The notes under the pieces: model-generated
Told to the model about the DNA's origin: nothing
Seen by the model: only the letters and a program-made list of their open reading frames with translations
Databases searched by the model: none
Program-made: the position numbers and the translations under genes
Assembly: GCA_020740775.1 (NCBI GenBank)
Contig: JAHEWK010000019.1
Span: 992,001-1,056,000, forward strand
Source of the DNA: Ilyonectria destructans
Taxonomy: Eukaryota > Ascomycota > Sordariomycetes > Hypocreales > Nectriaceae
Direction of reading: 5' to 3'
Length of the DNA: 64,000 bases
Shown: piece by piece, positions 55,860-64,000 of the stretch
How the letters are laid out: every line of letters begins with the position of its first letter
Numbering within the stretch: the stretch's first letter is position 1

Positions 55860-56310
55860 TCAGGAAGACTCCTCTTAGTTAAAAACGGCTTCTTGCTCAA
55901 ATATGGATCCTTGCTCTTAGTCAAAAATGTCAAATAATACCAATTGAGGCAAAAGTGGAATGCACACTCCGCTAGTGCGTAGTGCAGTATTGGCCTATAT
56001 TCTTAAATGTATAAAAAAATTGGCTCTAGCTCAAAACGGATCCGTACTCTTTTAGTTAAAACGGATCCGTACTCTTTTAGTTAAAAAGGATCCCTGCTCT
56101 CAGTCAAAAAGAGGTCCTTACTTATAGTCAAAAACCGGCTCTTGCTCAAAACGGATCCATACTCAAAAATTACCCCTGCTCTTAGTTAAAAAGAGGTACT
56201 TGCTCAAAAACGTCCTGGCTTTTAGTCAAAAGTCAAAACGGATCCTTAGCTTTAGTTAAAGAGGCTTTTACTTGGAAGCAGATCCTTACTCTTAGCCAAA
56301 AAGGATAACT
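55860..56310. repeat. Degenerate tandem array of a 22-30 bp unit
   Basis: More than twelve imperfect copies built on AAAACGGATCC(T/G)TACTCTTAGTT, with variants AAAGAGGTCCTTACTTATAGT and AAAACCGGCTCTTGCTC. It begins near 55860, is broken at 55935-56030, and fades by 56310. Likely an old satellite. Confidence 0.7.
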
Positions 56311-56713
56311 GCTAACTTAAACAGTTATAAGCTCTCTTAATTATATATAGAGTAAATTTATAATTCCGAATAATATATTAACTTTACTAATTATTATTAT
56401 TAGACCCTATAATTATATTTGGCCGATAGATCTATATTATACAGTCCTAAATTATATAGCTACCTTAACCACTATTATTGCATTTACGCCAATTATTTAT
56501 TATTATATTAGAGTATAAATTGCCAGCTCCTATAATACTTTGTTTTTTACCCTTACATCCTGGAACCCAGAATGCAGTAAAGATTAATAGCTCTTTATCT
56601 TTACCGTAAATATATTACAAGCTCTGGTTTTTTATTAAGGATTTACTGCCTACTGTACTACAGAACTCTTTTGCATATTTCTCTAATTTATCTTTATTTA
56701 TATTATAGGTCCC
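56311..56713. other. AT-rich spacer
   Basis: RIP-like AT-rich DNA with no recognisable gene, directly 3' of the Ser/Ala-rich pseudogene. Confidence 0.4.
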
Positions 56714-57682
56714 TTATAGATAATAAGTTGGCGAGGATAATAAAGTCTTAGTTATAGATACAGAAGTAGATAAAGTTGTAGTAGTAGTCTTGGTCTTGGT
56801 CTCAGTCTTGGTCTTGGGATTGGGTGTAGATGTAGACGTAGCCATACCGGAGCCAGATGCAGATGCAGAGCCAGATGCAGATGCAGAGCCAGACGCGGAT
56901 GCAGAGCCAGACGCGGATGCAGAGCCAGATGCAAATGCGGAGCCAGATGCAGAGCCAGACGCGGATGCAGAGCCAGATGCAGATGCAGAGCCAGACGCGG
57001 ATGCAGAGCCAGATGCAAAGCTAGATGTAGGGCTAGATATAGAGCCAGATGCAGATGCAGAGCTAGATGCAAAGCTAGATGTAGAGCTAGATGTAGAGCC
57101 AGATGCAGATGCAGAGCTAGATGCGGATGCAGAGCCAGATGCGGAGCCGGAGCCGGAGCCGGAGCCGGAGTGGGAGGCGGAGACAAAGTCAGAGCCAGAT
57201 GCAGAGCCAAATGCAGATGCAGAGCTAGATGATATTGGGTAGGAACCTGAAGTTGATAATAAATATAACGAAGTTAACAATAAAGTCGTAGTAATAGATA
57301 AAAGTAATAAAGTAGTCTTAAGATTAATTGTTTTCTTAATAGTTGATATTAAGAGTGAGTTCTTATTCTTTATTTCTAATATAGTTGAAACTCCAGTTAC
57401 TTTTAAAGTCTCCTGAAGTGCAGTGCTTGTTATTTCTGGGGTTAATTGTAGAAATAGAGTGTAGCTATTAAGTTTAATCTATGTTGCAGGTAGTTTGATA
57501 GAGGTAAAAGGCATAGTATAAGTCTCCCCAGCTTCAATATAATAAGGGTCTAATTCTTTATTGAGCTTGGTTAATTAATTGAAAGTTCTAAGTCCGAGCG
57601 CATCGGCAGCGTCATAAAGTGTGTCATTTGTCTATAGAACCCAAAGAGTAATATCAGTACAGAATAAACTGACTGTTACTAT
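56714..57682 (-). pseudogene. LysM-like plus Ser/Ala/Gly-repeat wall protein, RIPed
   Basis: The frame from an acceptor-like TCTTTTAG (57683) reads IVTVSLFCTDITLWVL, then a LysM-like block NDTLYDAADALGLRTF, ELDPYYIEAGETYTMPF (three stops at former Gln/Trp codons). It then runs without interruption into about 110 residues of SASASGSA-type repeats and a Thr-rich tail, ending SSPTYYL. LysM binds chitin or GlcNAc polymers, and the Ser/Ala stalk would be O-glycosylated, as in secreted or wall-bound proteins. The reverse strand of the repeat (DADAEP) is an artefact. LysM assignment is by pattern only. Confidence 0.5.
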
Positions 57683-58170
57683 CTAAAAGAATAAAAGAAA
57701 AGGAATTATAGTTGGAATGAAATCTAATTTCCTATATTAATGTAAGGTATCTGCGTTTCTTATAGCCCGCCTTAGAGCAAGATTGGTCAAAAAGTGGCTC
57801 CAAAAGCAGACTTATGGCCAGTTTGGGATGACTCCTTTAGCTTGAAGTACAGTATTAGACGAAAGAGTAGTTGGATTCCAGAGTTAAAGATAATCCCTAC
57901 CCTTGCCACTATGTACATACAACTGACTTCATATATCGATTAAGATGCAAACGGCACTAGATTTTCACCGATATTTAAGAGATCGTCTGAAAAGACAGGA
58001 CTGTATTCTGGAGTTATATCCAAGTATAATACTGGTATCGACTCGAAGTCAATTGCGCGATGTTTATCCATTCTCAAGCTGCGAGCGATACATTAATTAT
58101 GATTTCTGTTGATTGAGTGATTTGCTCTGTGAACTTTTGTGAGTCTAAGGAAGTCCCAGGCCTAGAGTTG
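57683..58170. other. Spacer upstream of the LysM-like relic
   Basis: It may hold the missing 5' exon and promoter of the minus-strand LysM-like gene. No confident frame seen. Confidence 0.4.
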
Positions 58171-58545
58171 TCCTGGGACTGTAGTTGTCCTGGGACTGTA
58201 GTTATCCTGGGACTGTAGCTGTCCTGGGACTAGAGTGGTCCTGGGACTGTAGTTATCCTGGGACTAGAGTGGTCCTGGGACTAGAGTGGTCCTGGGACTA
58301 GAGTGGTCCTGGGACTAGAGTGGTCCTGGGACTGTAGTTGTCCTGGGACTGTAGTTGTCCTGGGACTGTAGCTGTCCTGGGACTAGAGTGGTCCTGGGAC
58401 TAGAGTGGTCCTGGGACTAGAGTGGTCCTGGGACTGTAGTTGTCCTGGGACTAGAGTGGTCCTGGGACTAGAGTGGTCCTGGGACTAGAGTGGTCCTGGG
58501 ACTGTAGTGGTCTTGGGACTGCACTGGTCCTAGGACTGCAGAGTA
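58171..58545. repeat. 17-bp minisatellite TCCTGGGACT(GTAGTTG/AGAGTGG)
   Basis: Twenty-two units in perfect 17-bp register. A constant core TCCTGGGACT is followed by one of two 7-bp tails: GTAGTTG (with GTAGTTA and GTAGCTG sub-variants) or AGAGTGG. The two tail types alternate in blocks, and the last units decay (TCTTGGGACT, CCTAGGACT). Confidence 0.95.
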
Positions 58546-58690
58546 ACTTCCCGCATGAAAGCTGGAAAGTGCCTGTAACAGCCAGCATAAAATGGACTCA
58601 GATTCCAAAGCTTCTACTTGTATAAGTATTCCCCTGTGCGCCCCTATCCGCACTCAGTGACGCTTATATTTGCAATCTATAGGCAAGGAA

Positions 58691-59347
58691 ATGTTCTTTA
58701 TTCTTCCTATAATAGCTGCCTCAGCTGCTCTAGTCTCAGCTAGCGCCCACCACTCCCCAAGAGCTAGTTCTGCCAAAATGACGCCTCATAAGCCGTATTC
58801 TTCGTCTGTTGGGGTCTTAGGCTGCAAGATTAACACCAACCGCGTCGCCTATTGGCCTCGCCCCGTCAGTTGCAATAATATCTGTATTCAAGTCTCATAT
58901 AAAGACCGTAAGGTATATTTGCTTTATATTGATACATCTGGAGGAGCTTATAATATCTCTTATGATACTTGGAATTATCTTGGCTTTAGTAAGTCGGCCA
59001 TCGATGACCCTCAGCAAGGTGGCGGCATCGAAATAGAGTATAAAACCGTCTACTCCAGTAATTATAAGTATCTCTTAGATAATAGTAAACTGCTGCTTTT
59101 AGCTGCAACTAGTATGGACTATATTGCTTTCTGTATTGCCCAACTGAATAGCTGGATTTCTTAAAACTTTCGCCTTTATAATATCTATAATCCGATCTGC
59201 AAATAGGGTATTGACGAGCTTTGCTCGCTTGACCTTACAACCAGTAACCTACCAATATATTCCAGCAGCCTTAGCTCCCAGGCTGAACTTGGCCTCAATG
59301 TTGAGAATATCGAATACGGTACTGGCAAGAAGGTTACAGCACTATAG
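58691..59347 (+). pseudogene. Small secreted protein, RIP-truncated
   Basis: ATG at 58691 opens a signal peptide (MFFILPIIAASAALVSASA). The mature part contains GCKINTNRVAYWP, SCNNICIQVSYKDRKVYLLY, TSGGAYNISYDTWNYL and GGGIEIEY. A TAA at 59162 and a TAG near 59204 interrupt, but the same frame continues (NFRLYNIYNPICK, GIDELCSLDLTTSN) to a final TAG at 59347, 219 codons in all. I recall this Cys-containing pattern (GCKINTNRVAYWP, CNNIC, YDAWNYL) from secreted Aspergillus/Penicillium proteins of unknown role. Both internal stops sit where Gln or Trp is expected. Confidence 0.65.
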
Positions 59348-60130
59348 GGCTAAAAGTCTTCTCCAAGTTTGTTTCTTTTAGCACCTAGGTGGTTTATATT
59401 GTATAATTAGAGTTAACCTAAATTACAATAGGACTAGATTATAGTACTGTAATAAAAGTGGTCTAGGCCTAAAAGCAAACTATAATATTTAGTTACAGAT
59501 CCTTATTACGCTTATAAAAGAAAGTAACTTCTCCGGTTTATAATATAGCAGATCCTTAATATATTATTATAGGGGGCAGACAGAACCCAGAAGTATATAG
59601 ACTAGTTAACCTAATAAATAGATAACTAACCCGCAGGACGAATAAAATTCTGGATAATTCTCCACTTATTATAGGCCTTAGTTTTAACCCAGCTAACTAC
59701 ATACAACCGCCAGGGGAATCCAGGCGCATTTATAGTTCATATAAGCTTGCTATAGGCACCCCCTACTCTATAGTATAGGCTACTCTATTAAACTGCAAGC
59801 TGTCAGGAAGTATTATTGCTGCGATATTTCTCGCTATAGTCAATTTGTATTCCTCCTTTTTATTAGTCCAGGTCTTAGCCGGAGATTTCAAGATATCCCA
59901 GGCTAATAGAGAGATACATCAAAGAACGGCCTCTGGCGCCAAACCCAATATCTGCGTGATATACCAAGTCAAGGCTGCGTAGGATATTAAGCGAGTCTAC
60001 ATCTCCAACAGCTTGAATTCCATACCCTCAGCAAGCCACCTAGTACATATTATCTCAATTTTATCCTCTAGGCTTACACCGCTAATAGACTCCCTGTAAT
60101 AGGCAGCAATCTGCTGTAAGTAAGTGCTTC
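59348..60130 (+). other. RIP-decayed coding sequence, unidentified
   Basis: With stops ignored, the plus strand gives protein-like text (for example NPANYIQPPGESRRIYSSYK, GSIIAAIFLAIVNLYSSF, KISQANREIHQRTASGAKPN) over about 600 bp. It looks like one former gene, but I cannot name the family. Confidence 0.3.
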
Positions 60131-60202
60131 GGTGTGATTCCAGGATTCTTTCGCACTAAGCACCTTTTATTCTTTAAGCTCTACCGGGCTTTAGCTAAGA
60201 TA

Positions 60203-61188
60203 TTAAGTAAGCCAACCAGTAATTCGACAGTTGCGGGATACTGCACGCTTGAATACAGCTTGCCTATACTTATTAACCGCCTTAACGTTTGCGCCCAATG
60301 TAATAACAGCTGCGACAACTTTCTTATTATTAGAATCTACAGCCAGGTGCAATGCTATTTGACCTTTTTCGTCAGCTGCCTTAATGTCGACACAGACTTC
60401 TTTGACCAAGAAGTTGATTACATTGACTCGTTGCCCGCGAATAGCTGGCTCGATGTGCAATTTGCCACTTGATGTATGTGCGGTCTGTATTGTGGGTGTG
60501 TGCTGTGTAAACAAACGCAGAATGTCAACCTCACCCATATATGCGGCGATGTCGGCGGGTGACCGGACGACGGGGACGACGGGGACGACGGGGATGTCGG
60601 GCCTAGCGCCCGCCTCTAGGAGTAGAAATCGAGCAGCGGCGTTGTGGCCGTGTTGGGCGGCCTCGAACAGGGGTCTTCGCACCGTTGAGGGCCCTGTCTT
60701 AGATTGATGTTGTTGTTATGTAGAAGTTGCAAGACGTAAGCGTGGCCCATCCTTGAGGCTGCGCTCAATGCGGCAGCAATGCACGCTTCTTCCAGTAATT
60801 CCCGAGAAGGATTGGCTGGATATAGTATAGTAAAAGGCCAACCCCAGCGCGCGGCTGTTAAAATCGTACGTTCAGGCAGCGAGTTTCCGCGTTTCACAAT
60901 ACACTCGTAGTATTCTTCTGCTTCCGCATAACGGCCCTGGGCTATGAGTGCTGTCGCCACGGCTTCCCAGGCATCTGTGCCGCGATACGGAGATCTTTGT
61001 AGTATCAATAAGACGTCGGTGGCGGTGGAACTTAGTTTGTTGTTAGTGAGAGAATATTTAACGTCGAGGAGTCTTAAGTATTCTTTATTTGGTGAAGAGC
61101 TTTTTGCTCTCTTGCTACTGAATAATTGGAGCTGCTCTATTATAAGTATACGGAAGTCAATCGGATTGCACTTACGGTATAAAGGCAC
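60203..61188 (-). pseudogene. Ankyrin-repeat protein with a frameshift
   Basis: The 5' part (61188-60690) reads FRILIIEQLQLF, a helical region with GRYAEAEEYYECIV and GHAYVLQLLHNNNINL. After a one-base shift near 60680 the frame continues as RRPLFEAAQHGHNAAARFLL, SPADIAAYMGEVDILRLF and GQIALHLAVDSNNKKVV, ankyrin repeats, ending at 60203. A GACGGGGAC triplet run (60568-60595) adds a VPVV repeat. It is less AT-rich than its neighbours. Protein-binding role; no partner domain visible. Confidence 0.6.
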
Positions 61189-61640
61189 TAGTCTATAGAG
61201 CTCTCTGTAGAGCCCCTATATAAGTAACTGCAGCCTCTGGTAAATACAGTTAACCCCGAGTAAGCTAAGTGTATTTAAGAAATGTAGTATATGTAGAATA
61301 ATCTCTTCGGGAATAGCTAGTAAGAGCGATTTAGATATATCTACTGGTTTGCTTGCCTCCTTGAGAGAGAAAATATTATTTGTTGCCATCGTCGTAAATA
61401 TACTCAGCAGGGTGATTGGATATAATACTTTTACGGAGATTATAAAGCTTAATGCAATCTTGCTCTTTAAGTATACTTATTATGCGATAAAAGGCCCCTT
61501 AATGGCTTATTTACAGCTGATGGATAACATAAATGTGAAGTTGGCGGGCGGGGTTAGTCTGCGAATAGTTGATTTGCAATTATATAGAGTATTAACCAGT
61601 TCAGTATTTATATGCCTAATAGTTTAGAACTGGCTCTACC
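61189..61640. other. AT-rich region upstream of the kinase-like relic
   Basis: A 92-codon frame at 61349-61627 (+) is hydrophobic but falls in RIPed sequence and is unassigned. Confidence 0.35.
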
Positions 61641-63066
61641 CTCAGTAGATGGCAACGCCTGAAAACTGAAATATAGAATAATTATGAAGAAGAGTCATTG
61701 CGCCAGTTTAGTCAAATTTATCTGCTATTGTTACGCCGTCAGTATGCCTTTACGTATATATCTCATAATAGTAAGGAGTTAGCTGGTTCTTTATTTTGGG
61801 TTCCCAGCGATAGATATTAACGGAGTGCTGCAGCAGTTCGTTATAGCTTTAGCTGCACACTATACGAAGCCATACTAGCTTATACTAACCTATGGAAGCA
61901 AAATTGTGGATACCGGAATACGGATACAGACTTTAACTTTACGTACAAACTCGATTTTGAGCTTTATGTCAGCGCTAAAGTCCACTTCTATTCTTTATTC
62001 CACTACTGGCGGATCTGGAATATTTTACTGCTCCCAAGGGTTATAAGTAATGTCTCTCCTCCCTTTTAAGTCTGTTTCTCAGACTCTAGAAATAATAAAC
62101 TCAGACTACAAGCGCCTAACTCAGTTAGGTTTCGGCGGAAAAGAGGTCATAGAGTTATCAAAAGTACGTATTGCTATTTTAAAAGGGAATACTAACTTAA
62201 AAGGGCCAAATAAGCCAAATAAGTTAAGTAAAGATCAGTATCAGCAAATACAGGCTTATCATTCAGGTGGTGCAGGAAATAATACACCTACACAGGGCAA
62301 ATCTTCTGGAATTCCGCTAGTAATACGGGCAGAATCTCCATAGAAATACTATATAAAATTATCGATAATAGCCTTTAATCTGGGTGGGGGTGTTATTATT
62401 GCAAAAGGACGATTATTACCTAAACCTGTGGGATTACAAAAGATCCCTAAGGAAAAAGCAACGATAGATACACTTGCTAAATTGTAAAAGCTTCGGCATA
62501 TGAATATTTACTTTGCCCTAGAAGTATTTATAACTGATAAATTTATTTATATTATTTTCGAGTAAATAGACCTTACCCTAGAGTATCTTATAATATCTGC
62601 TGCCTACTCTAGTTTGTAACAGCTTACTATAATTTTAGGTCAGGTAGGTTTTCTGGTTGATTTTTGAAATTTATATACTGAGATAGTAGATTTTGGATAG
62701 CTTAGTATACTTAGAAACTAAAGGTATTAGTTATGGACTTTTAAATTGTAAAAATATTCTGGTTAATAAAAGTGGTCTTGTGAAGTTAGGTAAGTGAGAG
62801 TGCTTTTATTTCTATTTATTAAAGAGCTAATTAGGGTACTAGGATAATAGGAGGCATACTAAAGTATGTCAATCGCGAGGAGAAGTTAAGATGTATACAA
62901 TTTTGGGCTGGTAACTATGCAAATTATGCAGAAGTATAAACCGGACGATAGAGCTATTAGGGTGGCTGACCCTAGTTATTGGGGTGATTATGCCCAGTTA
63001 ATTATTCAATTTGTATCGGATATTCTATTGGCAATATCGGCCATAAAACTCCAAAAGGTTAGTTAA
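61640..63066 (+). pseudogene. Protein-kinase-like gene, RIP-decayed
   Basis: An N-terminal part (YSFSCTLYEAILAYTNLWKQ, KVHFYSLFHYWRIWNILLL) is followed from 62050 by LTQLGFGGKEVIELSKVRI and a kinase-like stretch. In order: IDTLAKLKKLRHMNIYFALE (helix C region), FIYIIFEQIDLTLEYL (hinge, with stops at Gln) and DVYNFGLVTMQIMQKYKPDD (the DxxxxG of helix F, about 62890). A catalytic HRD or DFG cannot be read in the damaged middle (62600-62880). Fungal genomes carry many such kinase-like copies; this one has more than ten stops. Confidence 0.55.
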
Positions 63067-64000
63067 GCTTTTTGCAAACTGAGGATAACTGTCTAATCTT
63101 ATTCCTCTCAGTATAATTTTATAGAATCAATTTAGAAAGAGAATAGATACTGGGAACTTAAAAACCTATGGAATTTAATAGTCTCCGCTCAGTATACAGC
63201 TTAATGAAATTACTATTTTATTCTGTATAAATTAATAAGCTGAGGCCAGTTCTCTGGATTATACAGTATTATATTATATTACTACTTGTTAAAGTCCGTC
63301 TGTATTATAGTGTAGGAGTGGTAATAGAAGGGAAATAGACTTAATTTAACTTTAATAATAAAGCTTAAGTTACACTAAAGATACCCAATTCTACGCAGCG
63401 TATATAAGTGGGCAAGCAATAGGAATGTTCTCCAAAGAAATATTCAACTCTTTTAAAAAGAAATATTATTATGTTTTGGAACCCTCTGAATAAGTACCCG
63501 TAAACCTAATAGAAGGTTCCTTATATTCTAAGAGATTTTTATTAACTATTTATCTCTTTATTATAGTATATTAAAAGATTCTATACTTAGCAGCTCCTGC
63601 TCTTCTACCACCCAAGCTATACTTACTAAGTTATTAACTTCTTCGATAAGATACTTAGAACTTATTATAAAGCTAGTATTTGGGATTAGTATAAATTGGA
63701 AGATCCTATAGAGCTACAGTTACTAATGAATGAATTCTAAAGTACTACGTTAGATAAATCTATATAAGCTAGAAAAATGGACTTACTCTTGTATTATACT
63801 TTATAGGCTAATCCAATATTAGTCAGCAATAGATCTTTACCTATAGTGGATTTATAAACCTCTGCTCATTCTTTAATGCCTATTAATGCACTCTATAGTT
63901 CGCCCTATTAGAAAAACCTACTTTATGTATAGAACTTCTATTTAACTGATAAGTCTATTTTCTCGCCCATCCTGTCCACTTTAGCCATTAATTGTCAATA
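63067..64000. other. AT-rich, RIP-like tail of the window
   Basis: Stop-rich on both strands. Protein-like patches occur but no domain is recognised. Probably the decayed 3' portion of a repeated sequence. Confidence 0.4.

Noticed and set aside
56790..57242. Plus-strand frame of Asp/Ala/Glu/Pro repeats
   Set aside because: Reverse-complement shadow of the Ser/Ala/Gly repeat; the minus strand connects in frame to a LysM-like block, the plus strand to nothing.
58171..58545. CRISPR-like array
   Set aside because: Contiguous 17-bp tandem units without spacers, in a fungal genome.

Overview
This window looks like accessory DNA from a filamentous ascomycete (Pezizomycotina; Aspergillus/Penicillium-type is my best guess, not proven). 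The evidence is short GT..AG introns (48-63 bp, most with a CTAAC-like branch point), an intact fungal NLR gene, Ty3/gypsy chromoviruses, and long AT-rich tracts where retroelement frames are full of TAA/TAG in place of Gln or Trp codons. That last pattern is the signature of repeat-induced point mutation (RIP). There are no bacterial features, no tRNA or rRNA I could support, and no CRISPR.

Layout. 0.5-2.0 kb: a 5'-truncated MFS transporter pseudogene (-). 2.1-9.6 kb: tandem repeats, a solo LTR, and relics of a repeated zinc-finger/DUF3505-type fungal family, one split by a complete 1.1-kb LTR mini-element with a perfect 5-bp target-site duplication (TSD), then WD40 and ankyrin scraps. 9.9-18.9 kb: a complete RIP-mutated chromovirus (TSD GCTAG) carrying a TA-flanked mariner-like insertion in its left LTR and an antisense gene relic near its 3' end. 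19.5-26.8 kb: a second, 3'-truncated chromovirus holding a younger, un-RIPed solo LTR (TSD ATAGA). 26.8-31 kb: GC-normal DNA with a SANT/Myb-like gene. 31.1-37.0 kb: the main intact gene, a five-exon PNP-NACHT-ankyrin-SPRY NLR (-) of 1884 residues with 17-18 nearly identical ankyrin repeats. 38.1-39.1 kb: a divergently transcribed two-helix membrane protein. 40-47 kb: sparse hypothetical genes, a three-exon membrane protein, minisatellites and a solo LTR (TSD CTTGG). 47.3-51.6 kb: a C2H2/ankyrin gene broken by a LINE-type insertion with a 15-bp TSD, then patatin, CorA-like, TPR and BCS1-like fragments packed side by side. 52.2-55.5 kb: a decayed DUF3435-type tyrosine recombinase and a reverse-oriented solo LTR (TSD ATAAC). 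55.8-64 kb: degenerate tandem repeats and RIP-decayed secreted-protein, LysM/Ser-Ala, ankyrin and kinase-like genes.

How it fits together. The window reads as a transposon nest plus an 'NLR graveyard'. NACHT/ankyrin, WD40, TPR and patatin pieces are all present, but only the 31-37 kb NLR has a fully open, splice-consistent model. Nested insertions give a relative order: the chromoviruses inserted first and were RIPed; the solo LTR at 25.55 kb came later. All identifications come from reading translations and motifs by eye. No database search was run.
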